A stretch of 64,000 bases of DNA, taken from a bacterium (lineage in GTDB: Bacteria; Patescibacteriota; Saccharimonadia; Saccharimonadales; UBA4665). The stretch's first letter is position 1. Every line of letters begins with the position of its first letter. The stretch is taken from the NCBI GenBank assembly GCA_021848145.1, contig JAJZMX010000002.1:62001-126000 (forward strand), written 5' to 3'. A program made the translations under genes and the position numbers. Shown in pieces: positions 41,645-49,490 of this stretch. The notes under the pieces were generated by a model. The model was not told the origin of the DNA, searched no databases, and saw only the letters and a program-made list of their open reading frames with translations.

Positions 41645-43039
41645 TTAAGTTTGTTTAAGTAATACCCCCCCCTGTTGGTCTCTGACTACGACTTTCCAGT
41701 TATGTTGAAGCAATTCTCTGTATAGCTTGTAGTCCATCTTTTGAGAAAGTAGAGCGCATCTAATATCGTATTTAGAGAATTGACCATAATAGTATTTTTG
41801 CGGATCATTCATTACCTTTAAATAGGTATTCATGTGATCTATCCAGGTCACCATTCTACCGTCTATATAATCTGGCACTCCAGGTAGCTTCCAGATGAGG
41901 AAACCTCCATAGTTATAATCATTGAACAGGTTGCCGTTGCAGCTGTGTTGCTTTAGATAGGCAACTTCCTTAACAGGATATCCGGTAAAACGATTTTGAA
42001 GTGGGAAGAATGCAACAACAATAACGAACACCAAAACACTTATTGATAAAGTAATCGATATTAAGTACATAAACTTGTTTAGGGTTTTTAGTTTGAAGAA
42101 TGAAACCCTCTTAAAAATATCCGTAACATATTGGTCAAAATTTCCAACAGTAGCTACGATAAAGAACGGCAAATTTCTTGTAGCTATTAGTGCGGTTATT
42201 AGCAACAAGGGACCTAATCCTATAAAACGCCTCCAGCGAGGTTTTTCGAACAAAATAAAACCTATGATCCAAAGGGCTATATATGGTTTTGAAGGGTCTA
42301 CAACAAGAAAAGAACTCCACTCGATAATCTGGTTATGTATAACGGGGTCGAATATTGTCCTTGCTACCTCAAGATATAAGCTTGTTCCATACGGGTTTAT
42401 TAGCGTTAATGCTCCAGATAGCAGTAATATGGCAAGAAGTTTTAGATCCATCTCTATTACAGCGAAGTAGATAATTAAAGCTAAGCCAGCTATAAAGCCA
42501 GCGTGCAAGTTTGCCCAGGGCAAGAAGATTAAAGGCAAAATCCATCGCCATTTTTTATTTTTAGATTGAATAATTCGTAAGACGACAGCAAACAAGAATA
42601 CACTCCATGCAACGGGCCTAATGCCTGCATAGGGTGTTATTGCTAGGGCAGCTATAAACAATACCCAAACACGACGACGCCAACCCATTATCATTAGAGC
42701 CGAGGTCCACAGAATTGCGAAAAAGGCTGCACTCAAAAGATAACCGCCAATGTTATACAAGATGGCCAAAATAAGATCATTCCCCCATTCGTGATCAATC
42801 CATGAGTGATTTACGGCAGTGTATGAGAATATTCCTTTGCGGGGTATTCCACTTGTTAATATGTGGTTACCTGTTGCAAGGTGCCACCCGAAGTCTGGGT
42901 CAAGCCTCGTCCAGGAGATAAAGAAGAAAACGGCATAGACAACCGTCCCTCCAATCAGTGCAAATATAAAACGATGGGTGTTATATAAATCCTTGTAATC
43001 ACTCCACAAACCATTAAGTGTTTGGTCTATGTTCTTCAT
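41645..43039 (-). CDS. Polytopic membrane protein, GT-C-like
   Basis: A 464-residue protein with about ten hydrophobic segments and a C-terminal soluble domain of ~110 residues. The first external loop reads TRLDPDFGWHLATGNHIL and then YTAVNHSWIDHEWGNDLI, an acidic/His pattern reminiscent of GT-C enzymes. The C-terminal portion contains LFNDYNYGGFLIWKLPGVPDYIDGRM, which I associate with uncharacterised membrane proteins annotated as possible dolichyl-phosphate-mannose transferase relatives. Only 3 nt separate it from the upstream membrane protein gene. Substrate unknown. Confidence 0.65.
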   Translation of the reverse strand: MKNIDQTLNGLWSDYKDLYNTHRFIFALIGGTVVYAVFFFISWTRLDPDFGWHLATGNHILTSGIPRKGIFSYTAVNHSWIDHEWGNDLILAILYNIGGYLLSAAFFAILWTSALMIMGWRRRVWVLFIAALAITPYAGIRPVAWSVFLFAVVLRIIQSKNKKWRWILPLIFLPWANLHAGFIAGLALIIYFAVIEMDLKLLAILLLSGALTLINPYGTSLYLEVARTIFDPVIHNQIIEWSSFLVVDPSKPYIALWIIGFILFEKPRWRRFIGLGPLLLITALIATRNLPFFIVATVGNFDQYVTDIFKRVSFFKLKTLNKFMYLISITLSISVLVFVIVVAFFPLQNRFTGYPVKEVAYLKQHSCNGNLFNDYNYGGFLIWKLPGVPDYIDGRMVTWIDHMNTYLKVMNDPQKYYYGQFSKYDIRCALLSQKMDYKLYRELLQHNWKVVVRDQQGGVLLKQT

Positions 43040-43042
43040 TGG

Positions 43043-44287
43043 TCAAAAGATGTACGTTAAAACTAAATAGAAGTTGAAAAATATCGAGAATACCATCAGG
43101 CTTTTCATGCCTGTATTAATTTTTGAGTGGTGGTCCTTGTATATGGCCATAAATAGATAGAACAGTAGTGGCATAAAGTCCAGTTGGTAGCGGTATCCGT
43201 ACTGATTCATTCCGATGCCAAAATAGCAAACAACTCCAGCCAGGCTTATTAATGCTGCAATTAAGAGAAACTTGTATTCCCTTTTTTTATAGTCGTTCCA
43301 TTTGCGAGTAAAAAAGTAAATAAAATAAGGTGATGTCACGAATATACTCATGCCCAAGGAGTTATTTTCAATAAAAGGGAATTTTAAAGTCCAACCTTTT
43401 GCGCTACGCAACACACCTAAAGGTGACCTAAGCAATAGACTGTATAGGTTTGCGGGGATGTGGATAGGGCTAATTGTTCCAAGGTTTCTTGAGTTAATTG
43501 AGATTGGGTTAAGCAGGATATATTTAAAACCTGTTTCAAAAATATTATGAAAGCGCAGGTAATTGTATAGGGCAACAATGCCTATCGAGGCAATAACAAA
43601 AGGAGCCAACTGCAACAATTTAGACATGCCCCACTTCCAGCTATCTTTTTTTGAAAGATAAAATAACTCTAGTAAAAAAAAGATAAAAATTGGGGCTGCA
43701 GTCGGTCTAGTTAAGACCAGTAGACCCGAGATTACGCCGAGTAGCCACCAATGGATTTTTTCTCTACCAAAAAATTCATATAACCCCCAAAATAGTAAAA
43801 AAGTTGTGACTACTTGTTCGTAGTACCATGATGCACTAATAGCACTAACGCCAATAAATACACTGCCAAGTGTAAAAACCAATCCAAATAGAATGCTGTC
43901 TTCGCTGCTATACTGTAGTTTTCTTGCGAGCTTATAAATAAACCAGATGATACCTAAGGTAAGGAAAAGACTTAGGTATCCTTGGTAAAAAAATGCATTA
44001 AACAAATTAGCTATCGCCACGAACGGTACTAGAGCCAATGCTGGGAATATTCCTTCACTCCAATAGATATGGCTGCCAAAAAACACCGGATCAGATCCTA
44101 GCCCGCCTATTGGATGGAGAAAATAAAGCTTTCCGTGAAGAAGGGACTGAGCAAGCATACTAAATTGTTGCTGATGGTGTATTGTCAGTCCGCTGGCAAG
44201 AACAAAAATTAAAACCGCTAATATTGGAGCAAATAGGATAGTCTGTTGCCATGTGGGGGCAAAAAAACCACTAAGTTTTTCTCTCAT
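43043..44287 (-). CDS. Polytopic membrane protein, GT-C-like
   Basis: I start this 414-residue protein at the ATG at 44287 (MREKLSGFFAPTWQQT). The frame is open 70 codons further, but that extension reads antisense through tRNA-Ser(GCT) and yields the well-known false peptide AEREGFEPSRG. About ten to eleven hydrophobic segments span the length. The first long loop has YFLHPIGGLGSDPVFFGSHIYWSEG, and a cytoplasmic loop has RPTAAPIFIF. The pattern fits GT-C glycosyltransferases without a clear subfamily. It forms a pair with the next gene. Confidence 0.65.
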   Translation of the reverse strand: MREKLSGFFAPTWQQTILFAPILAVLIFVLASGLTIHHQQQFSMLAQSLLHGKLYFLHPIGGLGSDPVFFGSHIYWSEGIFPALALVPFVAIANLFNAFFYQGYLSLFLTLGIIWFIYKLARKLQYSSEDSILFGLVFTLGSVFIGVSAISASWYYEQVVTTFLLFWGLYEFFGREKIHWWLLGVISGLLVLTRPTAAPIFIFFLLELFYLSKKDSWKWGMSKLLQLAPFVIASIGIVALYNYLRFHNIFETGFKYILLNPISINSRNLGTISPIHIPANLYSLLLRSPLGVLRSAKGWTLKFPFIENNSLGMSIFVTSPYFIYFFTRKWNDYKKREYKFLLIAALISLAGVVCYFGIGMNQYGYRYQLDFMPLLFYLFMAIYKDHHSKINTGMKSLMVFSIFFNFYLVLTYIF

Positions 44288-44355
44288 TATCAATAAAGTA
44301 TATATGTTAATGGGAATTTCGATGATATTGTGATCGCCAAATACAAAAACATTGG

Positions 44356-44361
44356 TATAAT
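44356..44361 (+). promoter_or_regulatory. -10 element of tRNA-Ser(GCT)
   Basis: A perfect TATAAT, 21 nt before the mature tRNA 5' end, on the plus strand. Confidence 0.55.
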
Positions 44362-44382
44362 GTGACCCTGATAGCCCCAGAT

Positions 44383-44475
44383 GGAGAGGTACCCAAGAGG
44401 CTGAAGGGGTCGGTTTGCTAAATCGATAGGGGGGAGCAATCCCTCGCGAGGGTTCGAATCCCTCCCTCTCCGCCA
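44383..44475 (+). tRNA. tRNA-Ser (anticodon GCT)
   Basis: A 93-nt class II tRNA: acceptor GGAGAGG with CCTCTCC, discriminator G and encoded CCA. The anticodon arm is TCGGT-TTGCTAA-ATCGA (one G:U pair), giving GCT for AGC/AGU codons. The long variable arm and the GGTTCGAATCC T-arm are present. Confidence 0.97.
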
Positions 44476-44551
44476 TCACTTTGTGTAATGATTCCAAACA
44501 AAGCAGTGTATTATTCTCGTTCGGGTTTTGGCCTGTCGATGTATTCTACGG

Positions 44552-44557
44552 TACAAT
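44552..44557 (+). promoter_or_regulatory. -10 element of the 193-aa gene, leaderless arrangement
   Basis: TACAAT followed by 7 nt and the ATG at 44565; a TTGGCC lies 18 nt upstream at 44528-44533. Confidence 0.5.
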
Positions 44558-44564
44558 AGCGACA

Positions 44565-45146
44565 ATGACCGAAGAACAATCTGCTGGAAACAAAAGATCT
44601 CAAGAAGGGACAATTGACAATAGTGGCATTTCGGATACGCAAAAAGATGCCAGGCAATTAACTACTGCAATCCCGCCAAAAAGTTCAGAAGGCTCAATTA
44701 CATGGACTGCCAGTGAATTCGTAGCGCACCAAAAAAGCGCATCGTGGTATATGATTCTAATAACTTGTTCAATAGTACTAGCGTTCATTGTATGGTTATT
44801 AACTAAAGATAAGATAACATCAGGGGTTTTTGTCGTTGCCGGAATAGTTCTTGCCATTTTTGCAGCTAAAAAGCCCCGAGAAGAAGAATACCGACTAGAT
44901 AAGGATGGCTTAACCATAGGCCAAAAACTATATCCGTATGGGAGCTTTAGATCTTTTGCCATAGTACACACGGGAGCTTTTTCAAGCTTAGTATTTTCTC
45001 CAATGAAACGGTTTTCTTTACTGACAACTGTGTACTATGATCCCCAGGATGAACAGAAGATTGTTGCTATAGCTTCAAAGTACATACCCCTAGAAGAGAG
45101 AAAAAAAGACTTACTCGATGATCTACTTTGGAGAATTCGTTTTTAG
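44565..45146 (+). CDS. Membrane protein with two N-proximal helices and a PH-like C-terminal domain
   Basis: A 193-residue protein from the ATG at 44565 (MTEEQSAGNKR), chosen because a -10 element ends 7 nt before it; an upstream in-frame ATG lies close to the tRNA. After ~60 hydrophilic residues come two hydrophobic segments (WYMILITCSIVLAFIVWLL and GVFVVAGIVLAIFAA). The C-terminal ~85 residues (EYRLDKDGLTIGQKLYPYGSFRSFAIV) form a beta-rich domain like the PH-like domains of uncharacterised bacterial membrane proteins. Function unknown. Confidence 0.65.
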   Translation: MTEEQSAGNKRSQEGTIDNSGISDTQKDARQLTTAIPPKSSEGSITWTASEFVAHQKSASWYMILITCSIVLAFIVWLLTKDKITSGVFVVAGIVLAIFAAKKPREEEYRLDKDGLTIGQKLYPYGSFRSFAIVHTGAFSSLVFSPMKRFSLLTTVYYDPQDEQKIVAIASKYIPLEERKKDLLDDLLWRIRF

Positions 45147-45157
45147 TAACTAAAAAA

Positions 45158-45179
45158 CCGCGTCCTGGGGCGGACGCGG
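45158..45179 (-). terminator. Intrinsic terminator of the 46-aa gene
   Basis: Minus strand: an 8-bp all-perfect GC stem CCGCGTCC/GGACGCGG with a 6-nt loop, followed directly by TTTTTT. It lies 24 nt after the stop of the 46-aa gene, and 11 nt after the convergent 193-aa gene, which it may also help to end. Confidence 0.88.
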
Positions 45180-45203
45180 CTTACTATTTGGAATATTGTC
45201 TAT

Positions 45204-45344
45204 CTATCGTGAGCGGTGTTGACTATATGACTTGTCACGCTTAAACATTTTTCGTTCCATGCGTTCTATGAAGTCATGTTTGGCCTGTTTCTGGTCCCAT
45301 TTTTCAAATCGTTTTGCTATTAATTCAGCTTCACTTTCAGACAT
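45204..45344 (-). CDS. Small 46-aa charged protein, unknown
   Basis: A short gene in a 356-nt gap. On the minus strand, AAGGAGGG is followed 6 nt later by an ATG and a 46-codon frame, MSESEAELIAKRFEKW, then DQKQAKHDFIERMERKMFKR and DKSYSQHRSR. An intrinsic terminator follows 24 nt after the stop. The protein is highly charged and likely one amphipathic helix, with a basic C-terminus that could bind nucleic acid. The strong ribosome site and dedicated terminator argue that it is a real, well-expressed gene. I know no family. Confidence 0.7.
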   Translation of the reverse strand: MSESEAELIAKRFEKWDQKQAKHDFIERMERKMFKRDKSYSQHRSR

Positions 45345-45502
45345 TTAAAACCCTCCTTTTATCTGTCTAGCGGACCATTTCCGCATGGTTAGTATCTCTC
45401 TTAAAGCTTTTGATCAACTGTAATTTTTATTACTTAAGTGTTGTGATTTCGGACTAATCCAACCGTTTGCTAATATTAATCTAAACCTAAAAAGATAAAA
45501 TT

Positions 45503-46378
45503 TTGAAAAACCTACCCCAAATATTTGACGATTTCCAATACAGGCATAAAGCTTTTGGGTTCATAGTTGCTGTAATTAAGCGTTATAGCAGTGATAAAGG
45601 CGGCAGAAATGCCGCACTAATAACGTACTATTTGTTTCTTTCCCTTTTTCCTTTGCTTTTTTGGCTATCGCTCATAGCCAATCTTTTAAACACATATCTG
45701 CCTGGGTCTGCTTCGTCACTTATACATGGGGCGACCAATTACTTTCCGGTGTTAGGACAACAGCTTTACCGCATAGCCCATGGCGCCCACCGTTCAATAC
45801 TAGGCATTGTAGTTTCTGGCCTAGTCACTATATATGGCGCCAGAGGAACAGCTATGGTGTTTATGGAAATTGTCAACGATGTTTTCAGTGTTCCAATGAA
45901 GCAGCGTCTTGGTTTTCCTTGGAACTGGCTAAGGGGCATAGGGATTGTGCTTATGGGAGGGGGTGGATTTGTATTGACTGCAGCTGGCTATAGCTGGGCG
46001 CTAACACAAGGACATACGGTCTGGTTTAAGGCCTTAATTGGATTGCTAGGTGTAATCGTGCTAACAGTTGTTTTTATAGCCATTTTGAAACTAAGCTTGC
46101 CGAAGCATACAAAAATTCACCACGTTCTTAGCGGATCTCTATCTATGGCTGTTGCGCTTGGCTTGCTGCAGTTTCTGGGAGGCTTTATTGTCACTCACAG
46201 CCTAAAACACTATACCGACACCTATACGGCCTTGTTTGCCACGACATTGGGATTAATTGCGTGGATTTATTTGGAAGCTCAGATTCTTCTCTACTCAATA
46301 GAAGTTACCGTAGTTGCTGAACGTAAACTATGGCCTATACGTCTAATCACATCTCAGGATAGTGGTAAAGCTAACTGA
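45503..46378 (+). CDS. YihY/BrkB-family membrane protein
   Basis: A 291-residue protein with a TTG start. About six hydrophobic segments. Family marks are visible: RNAALITYYLFLSLFPLLFWLS near the N-terminus, TIYGARGTAMVFMEIVNDVF, and the last segment LGLIAWIYLEAQILLYSIEVTVV, which corresponds to the conserved I-W-x-x-x-x-x-x-I-L-L-Y-G-A-E motif. Members were called ribonuclease BN or virulence factor BrkB, but the true role is not established. No ribosome site is visible, so the start is less certain. Confidence 0.88.
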   Translation: MKNLPQIFDDFQYRHKAFGFIVAVIKRYSSDKGGRNAALITYYLFLSLFPLLFWLSLIANLLNTYLPGSASSLIHGATNYFPVLGQQLYRIAHGAHRSILGIVVSGLVTIYGARGTAMVFMEIVNDVFSVPMKQRLGFPWNWLRGIGIVLMGGGGFVLTAAGYSWALTQGHTVWFKALIGLLGVIVLTVVFIAILKLSLPKHTKIHHVLSGSLSMAVALGLLQFLGGFIVTHSLKHYTDTYTALFATTLGLIAWIYLEAQILLYSIEVTVVAERKLWPIRLITSQDSGKAN

Positions 46379-46423
46379 ATCTAGACATTACAATTGTTTT
46401 AATTTGTTTAGAACGGAGGACGC

Positions 46424-46747
46424 ATGCCTGAAGACGATAACGGAGATAGCAATAAGAATAAAGAATCATCAGATAGCAAAGAAGATAAAAGAAAGAAGAA
46501 ACAAAAGTCTGCTATCGAGAAGGCCACTGGAATAGACCCAAAAGACTTGCTTAAGGCTCCAATCGAGCCTCCGAACATTAAAGATGATAGGCCGGCCACC
46601 AACAAGCAGAAAGGTTATTTTTTCTTAGGAATAGCAATTTTATTAATTGGGGCAGCATTTTTTGCCTTTAGTATTTATTTTGCTGTTGCAGTTGGTTTAA
46701 TAGGGCTGGCCATAATAATTGTTAGTGTGTTAATTAGGTTTGATTGA
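46424..46747 (+). CDS. Small membrane protein with charged N-terminus
   Basis: A 107-residue protein with a strong GGAGG site 4 nt from the ATG. Residues 1-65 are extremely charged (Asp/Glu/Lys/Ser-rich). Residues ~66-104 form two hydrophobic segments (GYFFLGIAILLIGAAFFAFSIYFAVAV, AIIIVSVLI). It follows the BrkB-family gene by 45 nt and is probably co-transcribed. Function unknown. Confidence 0.65.
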   Translation: MPEDDNGDSNKNKESSDSKEDKRKKKQKSAIEKATGIDPKDLLKAPIEPPNIKDDRPATNKQKGYFFLGIAILLIGAAFFAFSIYFAVAVGLIGLAIIIVSVLIRFD

Positions 46748-46748
46748 G

Positions 46749-47063
46749 CTAGAAGGTTTTTTCTAGAAAAATACGTAATTTGAAAGATCCTCTTTCTGTA
46801 GCTTTTTTCTTTCTAGCATCTTCAATCTGTTCCTTGCTATAGCCGAGAACTTCGCCAATTGCATATAAGACTTCTAGCTTATCTACTAATTCTTCTAAAT
46901 TAGGTACACTTCGTAGCTCTGATCCTTCTTCTAAGTCCTTATCAAATAAGCATTCCAAATACTCATTGTCATCTTTAAGCTGGTGATATATAGGGGTTTC
47001 TCCATTATCAACTATGATGTTTGGTATTTTGTCCCTAACTAACTTGTTGTGTTCCTGTTTCAT
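46749..47063 (-). CDS. MazG-like / phosphoribosyl-ATP pyrophosphohydrolase-like protein
   Basis: A 104-residue protein from the ATG at 47063 (MKQEHNKLVRDKIPNIIVDNG); the frame is open 66 codons further but that part overlaps the GNAT gene. NKLVRDKIP and the helical LEELVDKLEVLYAIGEVLGYS with DARKKKATERGSF match the family of short alpha-helical NTP pyrophosphohydrolases, usually annotated phosphoribosyl-ATP pyrophosphohydrolase although they are not in histidine operons. The likely role is hydrolysis of abnormal nucleotides. It follows the GNAT gene by 7 nt. Confidence 0.85.
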   Translation of the reverse strand: MKQEHNKLVRDKIPNIIVDNGETPIYHQLKDDNEYLECLFDKDLEEGSELRSVPNLEELVDKLEVLYAIGEVLGYSKEQIEDARKKKATERGSFKLRIFLEKTF

Positions 47064-47070
47064 GATTAGA

Positions 47071-47538
47071 CTAGCTAGTTTTAATGGGTACAATGAAGGA
47101 AGTTGTTGGTCTAATTTCTGCACCACGTTTAAGATAGAATCTATGAGCCATAGATCTATTGGGGTTTGAAGTGAAACTAAGATCAACGCCCCATTCTCTA
47201 CACCAGTCAACCATCTCATTCCATATTGATGCCCCAACTCCCCTGCTTTGAATAGAACCATCTACAACGAAGTCTTCAAGGTAGCCCATTCTTCCGACAG
47301 CGGGGCCCAACAAAAGATTCATAGTTGCAGCGCCAACTATTATCCCATCAATGCGTGCAACTAACTGTTCATGATAAGGGGAACTAATTATGGCTTGTAG
47401 AAGTTTACTGTCCATGGGCTCTTCGCTTAGGCGTTCGTCTAAATAAGGCATCAACCTGCCAATACCAACGGCATCAGTGGGGTTATATGTAATAAGCCTT
47501 TCGACTTGTACTTCATTAGTGTTTAAGCTAGATTCCAC
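47071..47538 (-). CDS. GNAT-family N-acetyltransferase
   Basis: A 155-residue GNAT protein. I prefer the GTG at 47538 because a perfect TATAAT ends 6 nt upstream; a TTG 18 nt further out would put the -10 inside the gene. Motif A reads GYLEDFVVDGSIQSRGVGASIWNEMVDWC, the acetyl-CoA binding R-G-x-G-x-S loop, and LSFTSNPNRSMAHRFYLKRGAEIR is motif B. The acceptor substrate is unknown. It is co-transcribed with the MazG-like gene. Confidence 0.88.
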   Translation of the reverse strand: MESSLNTNEVQVERLITYNPTDAVGIGRLMPYLDERLSEEPMDSKLLQAIISSPYHEQLVARIDGIIVGAATMNLLLGPAVGRMGYLEDFVVDGSIQSRGVGASIWNEMVDWCREWGVDLSFTSNPNRSMAHRFYLKRGAEIRPTTSFIVPIKTS

Positions 47539-47544
47539 ACTTGC

Positions 47545-47550
47545 ATTATA
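47545..47550 (-). promoter_or_regulatory. -10 element of the GNAT gene, leaderless arrangement
   Basis: A perfect TATAAT on the minus strand with 6 nt to the proposed GTG start at 47538. Confidence 0.55.
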
Positions 47551-47580
47551 GAGCAAACCGACTCGACAGTAATATGGTCT

Positions 47581-47709
47581 CTAAATAATACGTAACCCGA
47601 ATAAAATCCACATAACTACAGATACAAGAACAATAATTACGCTTACAACTTGTTGCCAACGTGGCTCAGGTATGTGGGTATTAAACTGCGAATCTGTTCT
47701 GTTTTTCAC
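47581..47709 (-). CDS. Small 42-aa single-pass membrane protein
   Basis: A short gene directly abutting the ybjQ-like gene: the upstream TAA stop is followed with no gap by a GTG start at 47709. The product reads MKNRTDSQFNTHIPEPRWQQ, then VVSVIIVLVSVVMWILFGLR and II, that is 20 polar residues and one membrane helix. The zero-nt spacing suggests translational coupling. It is too short for family assignment and lies in a frame with no other explanation. Confidence 0.55.
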   Translation of the reverse strand: MKNRTDSQFNTHIPEPRWQQVVSVIIVLVSVVMWILFGLRII

Positions 47710-48048
47710 TTAGTTTTTTAGAGGCTCAATCCTAGCGGCTGTTCCATAGGCTGAAGTCTCATTCATTTGGCCCGCTATTTCACTGCTATCGAAACGAAAC
47801 ATTAAGACTGCGTTGGCTCCTTTCGCTGCGGCGGCTTGCTTCATACGTTCAATTGCCTCTGTGCGACTGTCGCTGACAAGTTTAGTATAGGCACCAATTT
47901 CACCACCAATAATAGACTTTAGGCCAGCTCCAATGTTACTCACTACATTTCGGCTTCGGGTCATTATGCCGAACACCTCTCCATAAACTTCAACAACTTT
48001 ATAACCGGGCACTTCGTTTGTGGTGACTACTAGAACATTTTTATTCAT
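47710..48048 (-). CDS. ybjQ: YbjQ-family (UPF0145) protein
   Basis: A 112-residue protein. VLVVTTNEVPGYKVVEVYGEVFGIMTRSRN and GGEIGAYTKLVSDSRTEAIERMKQAAAAKGANAVLMFRFDSSEI are the diagnostic segments of the UPF0145/YbjQ family, which forms pentameric rings. It has been described as a possible heavy-metal-binding domain, but the function is unproven. It lies 5 nt after the 105-aa gene. Confidence 0.9.
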   Translation of the reverse strand: MNKNVLVVTTNEVPGYKVVEVYGEVFGIMTRSRNVVSNIGAGLKSIIGGEIGAYTKLVSDSRTEAIERMKQAAAAKGANAVLMFRFDSSEIAGQMNETSAYGTAARIEPLKN

Positions 48049-48053
48049 AATTA

Positions 48054-48371
48054 TTAAGTTTTCCGATTTTGTATAGCACGCTCAGTGCCAGTATATTGTT
48101 TCAGAACTATTTCACCAACTTCATTAGCTGTCGTATTTAAAAAATCAGTTCTTGTTATTTTATTTGGGTCTTTAGGGAATTCTTTTGCTGTATCTAATGA
48201 TTCGACTTTGATGTCAATTACATCGGGTACAACAACATCCTGTCCAACAAATTGAGACCATTTGCCTTTGTTTGCCGCATCATCTGCTGCTCTTTCAGCC
48301 TGCACGTCCGCAAGGGTTCGAGGCATCGTGGTGTTTGTAGTAGGATTTTTCGGTGTTTGTTTTGTTTTCAT
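48054..48371 (-). CDS. Uncharacterised 105-aa soluble protein
   Basis: A 105-residue hydrophilic protein with a Thr/Asn/Pro-rich start (MKTKQTPKNPTTNTTMPRTL) and a compact remainder (WSQFVGQDVVVPDVIDIKVESLD). I recognise no family. A -10 element ends 6 nt before its ATG, making it the first gene of a three-gene unit with the ybjQ-like and the 42-aa genes. Confidence 0.6.
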   Translation of the reverse strand: MKTKQTPKNPTTNTTMPRTLADVQAERAADDAANKGKWSQFVGQDVVVPDVIDIKVESLDTAKEFPKDPNKITRTDFLNTTANEVGEIVLKQYTGTERAIQNRKT

Positions 48372-48377
48372 TATCTA

Positions 48378-48383
48378 ATGATA
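48378..48383 (-). promoter_or_regulatory. -10 element of the 105-aa/ybjQ unit, leaderless arrangement
   Basis: TATCAT with upstream TGG on the minus strand and 6 nt to the ATG at 48371. Confidence 0.5.
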
Positions 48384-48655
48384 CCACATAAAGCAGAATA
48401 AAGCAACTATAGTTTAAAATAAGATTTTGATTTTGGTAATCAAGCCTAGTTTGAGTAGGATTAGTCTGGCTCAAGTTTACTGAGTGCTCTACAAATGACA
48501 ATTTAGATAGGCAGACTCTAGTAATCCATCGGTCCTGTATTGAGTTAATCTTTAGTACTCTAGTTAAGTTCAACTTTTCCGACTCAATAACATGACATCA
48601 AGATTATGATTTGGGTTAAGTTGTGCGTTTATAGCACAGGCGAAACGGTTTTGCA

Positions 48656-48736
48656 TGGTACTTTTTGCTGTTTCGGCTGAAACCTTCTCAAGATAGGGTC
48701 GATGCGGCGGTATAAAAGATTTGAAGCATCGCACCT
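48656..48736 (+). pseudogene. Decayed copy of a short coding segment (paralogous to 51567-51646)
   Basis: Nucleotides align with 51567-51646 apart from one single-base gap and scattered changes; both contain TTTGAAGCATC. One frame here gives RRYKRFEASHLLIVAQLRTELDLN, comparable with LRWYETFEASPLP at the other locus. Stops in the other part of the frame and the lack of a start show it is not intact. It is probably the tail of a toxin-antitoxin-associated gene. Confidence 0.4.
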
Positions 48737-48801
48737 GTTAATTGTGGCACAGCTAAGAACTGAACTAGATTTGAACTAAAAAAATTTCTGATCGTTGACA
48801 A

Positions 48802-49401
48802 TTATCTGCTATTTACAACAATAGACTGGGCGAATTTATCACCTAGCCTTTGGCGTTTATTGTTTGTAGACATTACTATCATGCCCAATAAGTAAGGTAC
48901 TATATATGGGAATCCGTCTACTATTCTGCTTATATTCCTTACCACTACCCCACCAATACCTAACTTCGTACCATCAACTTTTGTGACTTTTATTCCGGCA
49001 GCCAACTTGCCGATGGTTGCTCCTTTGATGGCTTCAAAAATTATGAAATAAAGAGCTATCACAATAACAGTTATTAATCCCTTTAATCCAACTAAAGAAA
49101 TAATTGGTCCGGCGTGAATATTGTAACCACTAGCTGAGAAGCTAAATTCCAAGAGGCCGCCCTGGTTAGTTAGTGAAAGTAATATAAAAATCAGCACTAA
49201 GTCTATTAGTGCTGCTCCAATCCTCTTGCCATAAACTTGCGTATCAAGCGTAAGGTCGCTAGCTTCATTAAAAGTCGGATTGGCGGACAATGAAGCGGCT
49301 GGTATTACTGTCTGCTGCTGGTTTTGCGTGCGTAATACTTGTGGCGGTGGTGATTGAGGCTGAGCAACCTGGGGTTTGTAATTATTCTGAGTCGGTTCCA
49401 T
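48802..49401 (-). CDS. RDD-family membrane protein
   Basis: A 199-residue protein. The first ~60 residues are Gln/Pro/Asn-rich and cytoplasmic. From YGKRIGAALIDLVLIFILLSL onward it is an RDD-family protein (the R-x-x-A-x-x-I-D pattern), with three hydrophobic segments, GATIGKLAAGIKVTKVDGTK and RNISRIVDGFPYIVPYLLGM. Members are membrane proteins of uncertain role, some linked to ion exchange. A perfect TATAAT lies 6 nt before the ATG. Confidence 0.88.
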   Translation of the reverse strand: MEPTQNNYKPQVAQPQSPPPQVLRTQNQQQTVIPAASLSANPTFNEASDLTLDTQVYGKRIGAALIDLVLIFILLSLTNQGGLLEFSFSASGYNIHAGPIISLVGLKGLITVIVIALYFIIFEAIKGATIGKLAAGIKVTKVDGTKLGIGGVVVRNISRIVDGFPYIVPYLLGMIVMSTNNKRQRLGDKFAQSIVVNSR

Positions 49402-49407
49402 GCGTAA

Positions 49408-49413
49408 ATTATA
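49408..49413 (-). promoter_or_regulatory. -10 element of the RDD gene, leaderless arrangement
   Basis: A perfect TATAAT on the minus strand with 6 nt to the ATG at 49401. Confidence 0.6.
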
Positions 49414-49490
49414 ACATCATGCTAATGCTGGTACGATCTAGTCAAGTAAATCAAAACCCGTATTAAGCATAGTGAACCGAAGCCTAACGC

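Larger units (their letters stand above)
48372..48801. other. 430-nt gap: promoter of the 105-aa gene and decayed coding sequence
   Basis: The right-to-left promoter of the 105-aa gene is at 48378-48383. On the plus strand, 48656-48736 resembles 51567-51646 over ~80 nt, with one frame break. A perfect 5-bp hairpin lies at 48622-48638 (TGTGC/GCACA), and CGAAAC/GTTTCG can pair across 48641-48675. No intact gene is apparent. A structured RNA cannot be excluded. Confidence 0.45.

Noticed and set aside
44288-44497. N-terminal extension of the 414-aa membrane protein, containing AEREGFEPSRG
   Set aside because: It reads antisense through tRNA-Ser(GCT). This peptide is a well-known artefact of translating tRNA genes. 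The ATG at 44287 gives a natural membrane-protein start.
48295-48573. 92-codon minus-strand frame overlapping the 105-aa gene
   Set aside because: It is out of frame with the better 105-aa gene, has an unnatural composition and no start signals.
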